DNA of 64,000 nucleotides from NCBI RefSeq assembly GCF_002355335.1, contig NZ_AP014946.1, positions 2,185,501 through 2,249,500 of the forward strand, written 5' to 3'. This document shows positions 1 to 9,358 of this stretch, piece after piece. The position numbers and the translations under genes are program-made. The notes beneath the pieces are model-generated. The model had not been told where the DNA came from. It did no database searches and saw only the letters and a list, made by a program, of their open reading frames with translations. Position 1 is the stretch's first letter. Each line of letters starts with the position of its first letter. The stretch is from Variibacter gotjawalensis. Its GTDB lineage: Bacteria > Pseudomonadota > Alphaproteobacteria > Rhizobiales > Xanthobacteraceae.

Positions 1-1475
1 GCATGCCGTCCGAGAACGAGATGTTCTACTCGGTCACGCAGCGCGGTCTCGACAAGTGGAACGGCTCGTTCTTCTGCGGCTCCGCGGCGTTGCTGCGTCG
101 CGCCGCGCTCGAAACGACCGGCGGTTTCTCGGGTATCACCATCACCGAAGACTGCGAGACCGCGTTCGAACTTCACGCGAAGGGCTGGACCAGCGTTTTC
201 GTCGACAAGCCGCTGATCGCCGGCTTGCAGCCGGAAACCTTCTCGTCGTTCATCGGTCAGCGTTCGCGCTGGTGTCAGGGCATGTTCCAAATCCTGATGC
301 TGAAGAATCCGTCGCTCAAGCTCGGCCTGAATTTCATTCAGCGCATCGCGTATCTCTCGAGCATGACGTTCTGGTTCTTCCCGCTGCCGCGCCTGATCTT
401 CATGTTCGCGCCGCTGATCTACATCTTCTTCGACACCAAGATCTTCGTGTCGAACGTCGACGAAGCGATTGCCTACACGTCGACTTACATCGTCGTGAAC
501 ATGCTGCTGCAGAACTTCCTCTACGGCCGCGTGCGCTGGCCGTGGATTTCGGAGCTCTACGAATACGTTCAGGGCGTCTATCTCTCGAAGGCGATTTTTT
601 CGGTTGTCTTGAGCCCGCGTAAGCCGACCTTCAACGTCACCGCGAAGGGCCTCTCGCTCGACAAAGATCATCTGTCGGAACTGGCTTGGCCGTATTTCGC
701 GATCTACGCCTTGCTGATGTTCGGCGGCTGTGTCGCTTTCTATCGCTACATGTTCGAGCCCGGCGTCACCAACTTGATGCTGATTGTCGGCCTGTGGAAC
801 ACGTTCAATCTCATCATCGCGGGCGCAGCACTCGGCGTCGTCTCGGAACGCCGCGCCGTCGATCGTCATCCGCGCCTCGGCATCGAACGCAGCGCCGCGC
901 TGAGCGCAAACGGCCGCGTCGTTCCGGTCATCGTCATCAACGTGTCGACCGGCGGCTGCGGCATTCGCCCGGTCGAAGGCGCGCTGCCGGGTGACATCAC
1001 CAAAGGCCGTCTTCACATCGTGCCGCTTGGCAATCGCGTCACCGACGAGAGCCTGCCGGTCGTTCTACGCCACGCGCAGTCGCCGGAGACGAACTACTAC
1101 GGTTTCGAATTCGACGGCATTACCAACCGCGAATACAATGCGCTCGCGGATCTGATGTACGGCGAGGCGAGCGCTCTGCAGCGGTTCCTCGACCATCGCC
1201 GCTCGCACAAGAATCTCTTCGCCGGCACATTCCAGATGTTGATCTGGGGCGTGACCGAACCGATCCGCGCCTTCTCGCTGCTGATCCGCGGCAAGACGGC
1301 GCAAAGCATAGTCGACGCACCGAAGGAAACATCGACGGCGGAGCAGAAGGTCGACAAGACGGTCGACGCGACGCTCGATCCGCTGCAGACGATTACGCAG
1401 CGGCTCAGGCAAGAAAAAGCCGACGCTGCCGCAGCTGCCGCCGCAAGCGGCATTCCAGAACCACGGAGCGCCTGA
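1..1475 (+). CDS. bcsA: Cellulose synthase catalytic subunit, 3' part (cut by the window edge)
   Basis: This is the C-terminal part (about 490 residues visible) of the processive inner-membrane glucosyltransferase that polymerises UDP-glucose into beta-1,4-glucan and threads it through its own membrane channel. The visible part has the TITEDCETA segment (the TED motif near the acceptor site), then the QRSRW motif that binds UDP and the glucan end. Several hydrophobic membrane spans follow, around residues 115-260. After about residue 280 comes a PilZ domain with a RAVDR (RxxxR) motif and NVSTGG ((D/N)xSxxG), the two elements that bind cyclic di-GMP. The output is therefore probably activated by c-di-GMP. 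The gene starts before the window; the Met at position 3 is only an internal one. Its TGA shares one base with the bcsB ATG. Confidence 0.96.
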   Translation, partial: MPSENEMFYSVTQRGLDKWNGSFFCGSAALLRRAALETTGGFSGITITEDCETAFELHAKGWTSVFVDKPLIAGLQPETFSSFIGQRSRWCQGMFQILMLKNPSLKLGLNFIQRIAYLSSMTFWFFPLPRLIFMFAPLIYIFFDTKIFVSNVDEAIAYTSTYIVVNMLLQNFLYGRVRWPWISELYEYVQGVYLSKAIFSVVLSPRKPTFNVTAKGLSLDKDHLSELAWPYFAIYALLMFGGCVAFYRYMFEPGVTNLMLIVGLWNTFNLIIAGAALGVVSERRAVDRHPRLGIERSAALSANGRVVPVIVINVSTGGCGIRPVEGALPGDITKGRLHIVPLGNRVTDESLPVVLRHAQSPETNYYGFEFDGITNREYNALADLMYGEASALQRFLDHRRSHKNLFAGTFQMLIWGVTEPIRAFSLLIRGKTAQSIVDAPKETSTAEQKVDKTVDATLDPLQTITQRLRQEKADAAAAAAASGIPEPRSA

Positions 1476-4084
1476 TGGCCAAGCGCGCCGCAAAATTCAA
1501 GCGTCATGGGCTCGCCGGCGTCTGCGCCGGCGTCCTCGCGCTTGCGCTTGCGGCGACCGTCTCGGCGCAACAAGGCTTCGTTGCGTCCGATCCGCCCGCG
1601 AACGCGATCTTCCCGAGCGGCTTCTCCGGCATGACCGAAAATCAGCCGCGCTCCGAGGAGCCGCCGCAATCCGCCGCGCCGATGGCATCTCCGATGGCTG
1701 CGCCGCCGCCGGCTGCTCCCGCGAGCTTCTTGCCGCGCACCGAGTCGTCGTTCCGCCATCTACCGAACAACGTGCAGGGTTATCGGTTGGTCGGCGAAGT
1801 GGGCGACGCCGAATGGCCGATCTTCGTCACCGAAGCGCAGAGCCGCCGCGCCTTGCGCGTGCGCGTCGGTTATCTCTCGTCCGTTTCGGTGATGCCGGAA
1901 GCATCGAACCTCACGATTTCGATCAACGACAAGGTCGTCGGCCGAACCCGCATCTTGCCGCCGAAGGGCGTGCGCACCATCGAGTTCGAAATTCCGTCGA
2001 ACCTGCTGCAATACGGCTTTAACGCCGTGAAAATCGGTGTCGAACAGCGTCACCGTGTCGATTGCTCGCTCGGCGCGACCTACGAACTTTGGACGCAGAT
2101 CGATCCGTCGCAGACCGGCATCATCATTCCGGCTGACGATCCGGGCGTCGTCGAACTCTTCGATCTCGCCGCATTGCCGGCCGACGCGAATGGCGCGTTG
2201 CCGATCCGCGCCGTGATCCCGAAGAAGACGAGCCTCGCGAATATCGAAAACTTCATTCGCGCCGCGCAGGCAATCGTGCTCGCTGGCCGCTTCGAGCAGC
2301 CCTCCGTCGACTTCGGCCCGATGGCGGAAGGCGACAACGGAATCAATCTCGTCATCGGCACCGCGGACGAACTCAGCGGCATCAGCGAGAAGCTTGGCAT
2401 CGGCCCGATCACGGGGCCGCGCGTTATCGTTCAGCGTAACAACCCAGCCTATCGCACGACCGTCATCATCACCGGACAGAACAATCAGGAACTCGCCGAC
2501 GCACTACGTCGCCTGAATGTCGCGAAGGAACAGCGCGGCACTGTGCAGGGCCTGCGCGCGGCTAACGGCTTTCCGGGCTATCGCGTCGAAGGCGGCGCCC
2601 GCGTCAAGCTGAAGGAGCTCGGTGTCGCGAGCGAAGAGTTCAGCGGCCGCTTCTTCCGTTCGGCCTTCAATCTGACGCTGCCGCCGGATTTCTATCCGGC
2701 CGACTACGCGAAGATGCAGATCTCGCTCGACGGCGGTTATGCGCCCGGCCTCCTATCGCAGTCCGAAGTGCTGGTCACGGTCAACGATCGTCACGCCGCG
2801 AGCTTGAGCCTCACGCGCTCCAGCGGCGAAGTATTCCAGCGCAACGAAATTCCGCTTGCGCTCGGCTCATTGCGTCCCGGCCTCAACCGGATCGAGCTGC
2901 AGGCGCAAGTGCCGATGGCGACCGATCGCAAATGCGATCCGCTCGCCGCGCTCGAAGGCAAGAAACGCTTCCTGCTGCTCGACAGCAGCGAGATCGTGCT
3001 GCCGCAGATCGCGCGCATCGCGCGCATGCCGAACCTTGCCGTGACGGCGACGGGTTCGTTCCCGTTCGGGATGGACACCGGCACGCGGCCGAAGCTGTAT
3101 GTTCCGGCGCCGGATCGCTTCACGATGAATGCGGCGGCTACGCTCGCGACGCGTCTTGCTGTGTCGGCTGGAAAGCCGATCGACTTCCAAGTCACCATCA
3201 CGCCGCCGCCGGCGGGATCGGGCCCGACGCTCGTCGTGTCGTCGCTGCGCGCGATGACGGACGACATCATTACCAAAGCCGGGCTCGACATCGAGCAGGT
3301 GAAGAAGGCTTGGCAGGCGCGTATGGATGCGCCGCCGCGCCGCGAGGCCGCGATCTCGACGGTCGAGCGTGCGACGCGCCAGCGCATCATCCTGCAGCGT
3401 AACTTCCCCACGTCATGCGGTCTAACCAACCGCGGGCTTGTGCTGCCCGCAGCCGTCACACCGGCCGCAGCTGCGACACCTGACACGTTGCGTGGCCCTA
3501 TGGAGCCGCCGTCAGCGCGCCGCGACAACGACGGCGATCGTTCGTTACTCGACGAGTGGAAGCAGGATGTCGATGCGCAAGGCCGCATCAAGCGCTGGTT
3601 CTGGGCGATCAACGACACCGTCAGTGGTTGGATCGATAGCATCACGACGACCGTCAAGAAGACGACCGCGATCTGGACCGAAGAAAAGAAACTCGCGCCC
3701 GCTGTCTCGGCGCGCTCGTCGCTGATCCTCGCGCAGAACATGCTCGGCGGCACGGTCGATGACGTCTGGACCGTCGTGACCGCGCCGACATCCGAGTTGC
3801 TCGGCGAGTCGGTCGGCTGCCTCGTCGATCCGCGCGTCTGGAGCCAGATCGACGGCCGCATCTCCTTCCTCGATGCGTCGGAAGGTCAGATGTCGACCGT
3901 CGCGGCGGACTCGCTGCGCTTCATCAGCACGCAGCCGCCGTCGCTCGGCAACTACCGCCTCATCATGGCGAGCTGGCTGTCGCTCAATCAGACGATCTAC
4001 GTGACCATCGCGCTTCTGCTCGCCATCTGCCTGAGCGCGAGTACTCGCTGGTTGCTCCGTAATTTGGGACGCAAACAACAATGA
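1475..4084 (+). CDS. bcsB: Cellulose synthase periplasmic subunit BcsB
   Basis: An 869-residue partner of BcsA that sits in the periplasm, anchored by one C-terminal helix, and guides the growing glucan away from the membrane. Visible are an N-terminal signal peptide (about residues 1-32, ending VSAQQ), a Pro/Ala-rich linker (about 45-90), repeated beta-rich carbohydrate-binding and flavodoxin-like modules, and a hydrophobic segment near the end (about 840-860) followed by basic residues. Length is usual for alphaproteobacterial BcsB (about 750-870). The start ATG overlaps the bcsA stop by one base (TGATG), so the two are translationally coupled. The gene ends overlapping bcsZ by four bases. 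Identification rests on overall sequence character and its position between bcsA and a GH8 cellulase. Confidence 0.94.
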   Translation: MAKRAAKFKRHGLAGVCAGVLALALAATVSAQQGFVASDPPANAIFPSGFSGMTENQPRSEEPPQSAAPMASPMAAPPPAAPASFLPRTESSFRHLPNNVQGYRLVGEVGDAEWPIFVTEAQSRRALRVRVGYLSSVSVMPEASNLTISINDKVVGRTRILPPKGVRTIEFEIPSNLLQYGFNAVKIGVEQRHRVDCSLGATYELWTQIDPSQTGIIIPADDPGVVELFDLAALPADANGALPIRAVIPKKTSLANIENFIRAAQAIVLAGRFEQPSVDFGPMAEGDNGINLVIGTADELSGISEKLGIGPITGPRVIVQRNNPAYRTTVIITGQNNQELADALRRLNVAKEQRGTVQGLRAANGFPGYRVEGGARVKLKELGVASEEFSGRFFRSAFNLTLPPDFYPADYAKMQISLDGGYAPGLLSQSEVLVTVNDRHAASLSLTRSSGEVFQRNEIPLALGSLRPGLNRIELQAQVPMATDRKCDPLAALEGKKRFLLLDSSEIVLPQIARIARMPNLAVTATGSFPFGMDTGTRPKLYVPAPDRFTMNAAATLATRLAVSAGKPIDFQVTITPPPAGSGPTLVVSSLRAMTDDIITKAGLDIEQVKKAWQARMDAPPRREAAISTVERATRQRIILQRNFPTSCGLTNRGLVLPAAVTPAAAATPDTLRGPMEPPSARRDNDGDRSLLDEWKQDVDAQGRIKRWFWAINDTVSGWIDSITTTVKKTTAIWTEEKKLAPAVSARSSLILAQNMLGGTVDDVWTVVTAPTSELLGESVGCLVDPRVWSQIDGRISFLDASEGQMSTVAADSLRFISTQPPSLGNYRLIMASWLSLNQTIYVTIALLLAICLSASTRWLLRNLGRKQQ

Positions 4085-5202
4085 TCAAAAAGATTGTCCT
4101 CGCATCGCTTTTGAGTGCCGCCACGTTCGGCTCATCGATCGCGCTGGCGCAAACGAACTCGCGTCCTTCGGCAGGCGGCGCGCCGCTCGTTCTCGACGCA
4201 ACGCCGATGCCGCTCGCCGGCACGCTCAACCCACAACACTGGGCGAGCTATCGCCAGCGGTTCGTCACCGATACGGGCCGCGTCATCGACACCGCGAATG
4301 GCAATATCAGCCACAGCGAAGGGCAGGGCTACGGCATGCTGCTCGCGGTCGCGGCGCGCGATCGCGCGAGCTTCGAGCGCATCTGGAATTGGACGCGCGC
4401 GAACCTGATGGTGCGCGACGATCAGCTCGTCGCCTGGCGTTGGGAGCCGAATGCGCGTCCGGCCGTCGCCGACATGAACAACGCAAGCGACGGCGACATC
4501 TTGATCGCGTGGGCGCTGGCCGAGGCTGCTGAACTTTGGTCGGACACGTCGTACAAGGTCGCCGGCCGCCGCATCGCGGTCGAGCTTGGCCGCAAGGTCA
4601 TCGTCAACAAGACGCGCTTTGGGCCGATGCTGCTGCCCGGCATCACGGGCTTTGCGGCTGAGCATCGTAAGGACGGCCCGGTCATCAACATCTCGTACTG
4701 GGTGTTCCCGGCCTTCTCGCGCCTCAACCTCGTCGCGCCGGAGTTCAACTGGGCCGGCGTGACGCAGTCAGGCCTCGACCTTCTTGCCGCCTCGCGCTTC
4801 GGCACGATGGGTCTGCCGACCGAGTGGGTGTCTGCTGCCGGCGCCGAGATGCGTCCGGCTGATGGCTTCCCGGCGCAGTTCTCCTACAACGCGATCCGCA
4901 TTCCGCTCTACATGGCGTGGGCCGGCGTTGGTGGCCGCGAACACTACGCGCCGTTCGTCAACGCTTGGAGCAACGGTTCGCTCGCCGCGATCGAAGTTGC
5001 TAGCGGGCGCAAGGTTCAGCCGATGTCGGAGAGCGGTTACGCATCGCTCGCCGCGCTCACGCAATGCGCCGCCACCGGCGCTCCGCTGCCGCGCGATTTC
5101 GCGTCGCCGTCTCCAACTGAAAACTATTATCCCGCGACGCTTCACCTGATGGCGCTCGTCGCTGCGCAAATGAGGTATCGCTCATGCATGCGCACGCAAT
5201 AG
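4081..5202 (+). CDS. bcsZ: Periplasmic endo-beta-1,4-glucanase BcsZ (GH8)
   Basis: A 373-residue cellulase of glycoside hydrolase family 8 that trims nascent cellulose in the periplasm, as in other bcs operons. It has a signal peptide (about residues 1-23, cut after ALA) and the GH8 signature HSEGQGYGMLLA, in which Glu80 would be the general acid. The region matching the YDAIR block of E. coli-type BcsZ reads YNAIR here, with Asn270 (codon 4888-4890) where the catalytic base Asp is found in that subfamily. Either this enzyme belongs to the GH8 branch that uses another base, or its activity is altered. ATGA overlap with bcsB; 19-base overlap with the next gene. Confidence 0.92.
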   Translation: MIKKIVLASLLSAATFGSSIALAQTNSRPSAGGAPLVLDATPMPLAGTLNPQHWASYRQRFVTDTGRVIDTANGNISHSEGQGYGMLLAVAARDRASFERIWNWTRANLMVRDDQLVAWRWEPNARPAVADMNNASDGDILIAWALAEAAELWSDTSYKVAGRRIAVELGRKVIVNKTRFGPMLLPGITGFAAEHRKDGPVINISYWVFPAFSRLNLVAPEFNWAGVTQSGLDLLAASRFGTMGLPTEWVSAAGAEMRPADGFPAQFSYNAIRIPLYMAWAGVGGREHYAPFVNAWSNGSLAAIEVASGRKVQPMSESGYASLAALTQCAATGAPLPRDFASPSPTENYYPATLHLMALVAAQMRYRSCMRTQ

Positions 5203-7088
5203 CGGCGCTCGCTGCAGTCGTTCTGTTCGCCGGCACCGCCGGTGCGGCAGACGGCGACGGCTTCATCACGGGCATGCGCGAGCCTGTCCCCGCGAAGCCC
5301 GCCGCGTCGGCAACTGCGGCACCGCGAAGCGCTGTAACGCCGACGCCTGTCGAGGAAGATGTCGACGAGAGTGCGCTGCGTTACTACGCATCGATGCGCC
5401 AAACAGAGCGCGTCGAGGTCGAGACGCGTCGTCTGCAGCGTTTGCATCCGGGTTGGCGTCCGCCGGCCGATCTCTATCGCACGGTTGAGCCCGGCGGCGG
5501 CGACGAAGACGAACTCTGGGCGCTGTTCTCGCTCGACAAGATCGCTGAGCTGCACAACGCGATCGAAGAACGCAAGCAGGTTCAGCCGGGCTGGAAGCCG
5601 TCGCGCGATCTTCTGACGAAGTTGGCGCGCAAGGAACTGCGCATCAAGATTCTCTCGCTCGTCGCGCAGAACGACAGCGAAGTGCTTTTCGCGTTCATCA
5701 AGTCCGCTTCGTTGCAGGCGAGCGAACTCGATGTCGACGTCCAATGGATGTTGGCCGAGACTTACGCGAAGGCAAAGCAAATCCAGGAAGCACGCAAGAT
5801 TTACGACATCATCCTGGCGAGTGCGAAGGCTGAAGATCGTGTCGCAACGATCCAGAAAGCGATGGCCGCGCTGCCGATGTCGCAGGTCGAAGGCCTGATG
5901 GCGACGCTGCCGAATCCGCGCAGCGAACTCGCCGCGATCTGGCCGGACATCACGCGCGCCCGCATCAGCGCGTATCTGCAGGAAGACCGCAACGACGAAG
6001 TTCCGCCCGCGGACGTCGCCGAAGTCTATAAGACGGTCGCCAAAGCGTCCGATCCGGGCGATGCCGGGTTGCTCGCGTGGTATGCGTTCCGTCGCGCGCA
6101 ATATCCGGATGCCCTCGAGATGTTCAAGCTCGCGCTGGAACGCGGCGGCGATGCGATGATCGCACACGGTCTCGCGCACACGTTGCTGCGTCTCGGCATG
6201 CGACGCGAGGCCGAGGAAGTCGCTTACGCTTGGCGCGAGCCGCTTGTGCACAACGCGATCCTGTTCGTCGACATTCTCGCCGAAGACCTGACGCGCGAGA
6301 TCCCGGTCGCGATCGAGACCGAGCGCCTTAGCCGCTACGGCCGTGTCGTCATGCAGGGCGAGTCGGGTGAGGGCGCGCAGGCACTCGCGTGGTACGCCTA
6401 CAACTCCTGTCAGTTCGACTCGGCGTTGCCTTGGTTCGAGCGTGCGGTGGCCTGGTATCCGAAGGCGACGACCGCGATGGGCTATGCGCTCACGCTACGC
6501 CGCTTGAAGCGCGTCAAAGACTTCAATGACATGGTCAACCGCTACGACGGCCTATTCCCGGAACTCGTCGGCCTGATCGTACCGGACAACGTGCAGCGTC
6601 CGCCGCATGCATGCGACGCGAACATTCAAGCGCGCACGACGCGCGATCCGCTGCCGACGCCGCGTGATGCGGCAGGCCGCGTAGCGCCGCCGTCGAATTA
6701 CGCGTCGGTGACGCAGCAGGAGATGCAGGCGTTCAATCGTGTGCTGGCGAAAAAAGAATTCCCGCTCCCGATCTCGCCGGAAAATCCGCTGCGCTTTGCG
6801 GGTTCGGGCGCATTCACACCGGCAACGAATGTCGCCTTCGGGCGCGAGACTTACACAGGTCCGTATCCGCAGGTCGCGCGGCGCGTGCCGGGCGTCGGAC
6901 CGATGCCGTATGAACGATTTGGTTTCACTTTGCTGCCAGGATGGAACGGCATCGAGACCTCGACGTGGCCTCCGGCCGGCGCACAGCAGCCGCCTGAGGG
7001 CACCTGGTGGGCGATGCAGCAACAACAACAGCAAAGCGGTCCTGCCGTGGTCATTCCGGTGCAGGTCGTGAAGCCGAGAATTCGTTGA
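5184..7088 (+). CDS. TPR-rich periplasmic protein of the cellulose operon (BcsK-like)
   Basis: A 634-residue exported protein with a signal peptide (about residues 1-21, ending AGAADG) and many helical repeat units between about 150 and 470 (for example the VQWMLAETYAKAKQIQEARK and AYNSCQFDSALPWFERAV segments). These read as degenerate tetratricopeptide repeats. The C-terminal 150 residues are rich in Pro and Gly, and a short Gln run comes just before the end. In Enterobacteria this position holds BcsC, which has a TPR domain followed by an outer-membrane beta-barrel. No barrel-like C terminus is visible here, which fits the BcsK type described for rhizobial (type III) bcs operons. The role is inferred: scaffolding glucan export through the periplasm. 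It overlaps bcsZ by 19 bases and bcsN by one base, so it is clearly in the same operon. Confidence 0.68.
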   Translation: MHAHAIAALAAVVLFAGTAGAADGDGFITGMREPVPAKPAASATAAPRSAVTPTPVEEDVDESALRYYASMRQTERVEVETRRLQRLHPGWRPPADLYRTVEPGGGDEDELWALFSLDKIAELHNAIEERKQVQPGWKPSRDLLTKLARKELRIKILSLVAQNDSEVLFAFIKSASLQASELDVDVQWMLAETYAKAKQIQEARKIYDIILASAKAEDRVATIQKAMAALPMSQVEGLMATLPNPRSELAAIWPDITRARISAYLQEDRNDEVPPADVAEVYKTVAKASDPGDAGLLAWYAFRRAQYPDALEMFKLALERGGDAMIAHGLAHTLLRLGMRREAEEVAYAWREPLVHNAILFVDILAEDLTREIPVAIETERLSRYGRVVMQGESGEGAQALAWYAYNSCQFDSALPWFERAVAWYPKATTAMGYALTLRRLKRVKDFNDMVNRYDGLFPELVGLIVPDNVQRPPHACDANIQARTTRDPLPTPRDAAGRVAPPSNYASVTQQEMQAFNRVLAKKEFPLPISPENPLRFAGSGAFTPATNVAFGRETYTGPYPQVARRVPGVGPMPYERFGFTLLPGWNGIETSTWPPAGAQQPPEGTWWAMQQQQQQSGPAVVIPVQVVKPRIR

Positions 7089-8242
7089 TGATCCAAAGCC
7101 TCGCGCGCATTTCCTTTGCCGTTACCGCTCTCGCCGCTCTCGCGGCCTGCAGCGGGCCGGTGGAGACGCGCGCGCGTTTTGAAGCAGAACCGACGGGCAG
7201 CACCACGCGCTATGGCGTGCTGCGCAGCGTGGGCAGCGAGGGCGCCTTCGTCCGTATGCCCGCCGGCACCGGCATCGTGATGGAAGTGCGTGAAGTCGAA
7301 TTCACCGACGGCGTCGGCCAGCAGATGGTGTACGGCAGCGCCGAGGGTAACGAAAATCGTCTCGATGTTGGCTTGCGCACCAATCAGCCGCGCGTCGGGC
7401 AGGGGCCGTCGATCCCAATGGTTCGGCCGTCCGAAGAAGGTATTCGCGTCGAACTCTCCGAACGCTTTCCGAGTGTCAGCATGCAGGTCGTCGCGCGCCC
7501 GATGCGCAACGCCTACGGACAATACGGTCTCGCGATCGGTCGCGGTACAGGCGGCATGCGCTGCATCTACGCGTGGCAGTGGATCGATGACGTCGGCGAC
7601 GTGAAGGGCAGCCGCGCCGGCTTATTCGCAAAACTCGGCGCCGTCGCCGGGACCGGCGGCGCGTCCGGCGCCGTGCGTTTCCGCATGTGTCGCAACGGCG
7701 TCAGCGTCGACCAACTCGCCGGTTCGATGAACGGCCTCATCATCTCGCGCACCGCGAAGGAAACCGCGAATGTCGTCACGCGTGGCGATATCGCATCGAC
7801 GCGCTCGCTCGAAAGCGAATTGACCGGCGTGCCGGATCGCGCCGAAGCGCCCGTCGTCGTCGAGCGCCCTGTGCGCCGCCGCGTTGTACGCCGCGCACCG
7901 CCCGCCGAGCCGCAGGAGCAACCGTATGTCGCGCCGGCTCCGCGCAACGTGCCGGTGCCGCCACCCGCAGCATCGCCGATTCCGCAGCCGACTGCGCCGA
8001 ACGCTCCACCCGAACAACCCGGCACACGTTATCTCGGCCCCGTGCCGCAACAGCAGGCGCCGCGTCAACCGACCGCGCCGTCGGGGCCGCGTGTGCCCGC
8101 GCCGCAGGTTCAGCCGCCTGCGCCGCAAGTGCAGAACCAGCCGCGCGTGATCACGCCGTCGCCGATCCCGGTGCGTCAGACGCTCGACCCGAGCTTGCCG
8201 GCCGCCGCGTATCAGGGCCCGAGCGGACGCAACGCGCAGTAA
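7088..8242 (+). CDS. bcsN: Cellulose biosynthesis BcsN-like lipoprotein
   Basis: A 384-residue protein beginning MIQSLARISF, with a lipoprotein signal (LAALAAC-S, lipidated Cys about residue 20), so it is probably anchored in a membrane facing the periplasm. The conserved middle (about residues 30-230) contains FVRMPAGTGIV and GGMRCIYAWQWID, which recall the BcsN family found only in rhizobial cellulose operons. The last 130 residues are a low-complexity Pro/Ala/Gln tail, likely to span or bind the cell wall. An in-frame GTG-region start 27 codons earlier lies inside the preceding gene and would hide the signal peptide, so the ATG that shares a base with the upstream TGA (TGATG) was chosen. 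The function of BcsN is not established; the family call is by recollection of motifs. Confidence 0.66.
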   Translation: MIQSLARISFAVTALAALAACSGPVETRARFEAEPTGSTTRYGVLRSVGSEGAFVRMPAGTGIVMEVREVEFTDGVGQQMVYGSAEGNENRLDVGLRTNQPRVGQGPSIPMVRPSEEGIRVELSERFPSVSMQVVARPMRNAYGQYGLAIGRGTGGMRCIYAWQWIDDVGDVKGSRAGLFAKLGAVAGTGGASGAVRFRMCRNGVSVDQLAGSMNGLIISRTAKETANVVTRGDIASTRSLESELTGVPDRAEAPVVVERPVRRRVVRRAPPAEPQEQPYVAPAPRNVPVPPPAASPIPQPTAPNAPPEQPGTRYLGPVPQQQAPRQPTAPSGPRVPAPQVQPPAPQVQNQPRVITPSPIPVRQTLDPSLPAAAYQGPSGRNAQ

Positions 8243-8252
8243 GCGCGCGTTG
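8230..8252. terminator. Weak stem-loop between convergent bcsN and the prenyl synthase
   Basis: An 8-bp perfect stem (CAACGCGC / GCGCGTTG) with a 7-base loop spans the bcsN stop codon. There is no clear T-run on either side, so termination is only a possibility. Confidence 0.3.
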
Positions 8253-8274
8253 ATTCTGCGAGATTGAAGTTAGG

Positions 8275-9219
8275 TCACGCCTTACGCTCGGCGACGAAGC
8301 GGGCCGCAGCCTTCAAAACCTCGCCGCGTTCACCGAACGGCGCGAGCGATTCCTCGGCTTCCGTCACGCGCGCGGCGAGACGCTGCTTCGCGCCGTCGAG
8401 CCCGAGCAAGCTGACCAGCGTGCCCTTCTGCATGCCGGCATCCTTGCCGATCGCCTTGCCGACGGTTGCGGCATCACCTTCGACGTCGAGCAGATCGTCG
8501 GCAATCTGGAACGCTTCGCCGAGCACCGCGCCGTAACGCTCGAGCGCCGCGCGCTGCGTTTTGTCGGCGCTGCCGAGCATCGCGCCCGCGATGCAGGCGT
8601 AGCGGAGCAGGGCGCCGGTCTTCATCGCCTGCAGCGTCTCGATCTCATTCTGCTTCAGCGGCTGCGGCTTGCCGTCACCGAACCGGCCTTCGGCCGCGAG
8701 ATCCAGCATCTGGCCGCCGACCATGCCGCCCAGGCCCGCATTGATCGCCAGCGACGAAACAAGCTCGATTCGCACGGCGGCGTCCGGGTGCACTTCGGGG
8801 CGCGACAAAATGTCGAAGGCGAGCGTCAGCAGGCCGTCGCCCGAGAGGATCGCGGTCGCTTCGTCGAATTTCTTGTGGGCAGTCGGACGGCCACGGCGCA
8901 GGTCGTCGTTGTCCATCGCGGGCAAATCGTCGTGCACCAGCGAGTAGCAGTGGATGCATTCGAGGGCCGCGCCGACCAGGATCGCGCGTTCACGCGGCAC
9001 ATCGAACAATGCCGCGCTTTCGACCACCAAAAACGGCCGGAAACGCTTTCCGCCGCCGAGCGTCGAGTAACGCATCGCCTCCATCAGGTGAGCCGGACGG
9101 GCGCGCTCACCGGTACGGGAATCCGGTCCCAAAAGGCGGTCGAGCGCCGCCTCCGTATCGTTAGCGATGTCGGTCAAGCGCTGTTGAAATACAGCCGCGA
9201 TCTTCGTAGGTGTATTCAA
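8275..9219 (-). CDS. ispA: Polyprenyl (farnesyl/geranylgeranyl) diphosphate synthase
   Basis: A 314-residue trans-prenyltransferase that condenses IPP with allylic diphosphates, most likely making farnesyl diphosphate, the substrate for the squalene-forming HpnC/HpnD enzymes next door. It has GGGKRFRP (IPP binding), the first Asp-rich motif DDLPAMDNDDLRRG and the second DDLLDVEGD. The two residues between the Asp pairs in the first motif (short DDxxxxD spacing) match the bacterial FPP/GGPP class. Start is TTG at 9219, preceded by GGAG about 10 bases upstream; no nearby ATG leaves the fold intact. It is transcribed divergently from hpnB. Chain length (C15 or C20) cannot be decided by eye; the hopanoid context favours C15. 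Confidence 0.85.
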   Translation of the reverse strand: MNTPTKIAAVFQQRLTDIANDTEAALDRLLGPDSRTGERARPAHLMEAMRYSTLGGGKRFRPFLVVESAALFDVPRERAILVGAALECIHCYSLVHDDLPAMDNDDLRRGRPTAHKKFDEATAILSGDGLLTLAFDILSRPEVHPDAAVRIELVSSLAINAGLGGMVGGQMLDLAAEGRFGDGKPQPLKQNEIETLQAMKTGALLRYACIAGAMLGSADKTQRAALERYGAVLGEAFQIADDLLDVEGDAATVGKAIGKDAGMQKGTLVSLLGLDGAKQRLAARVTEAEESLAPFGERGEVLKAAARFVAERKA

Positions 9220-9358
9220 GACTTTCGGGCTCCGGATACGGTGGTCTCAAGGTCGAGACCCCCGAGGGGCGAATACGCCGATACCGGCACCCCAACTGGC
9301 AAGGAATTGAGATCGTTCTAGTCTGCGCGCCCTCGGGCAGCAAGACAGCCATCCGACT

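Noticed and set aside
9243-9260. GGTCTC-N6-GAGACC palindrome between the prenyl synthase and hpnB as an operator
   Set aside because: Six-base arms in GC-rich DNA are easily found by chance and nothing else supports it.
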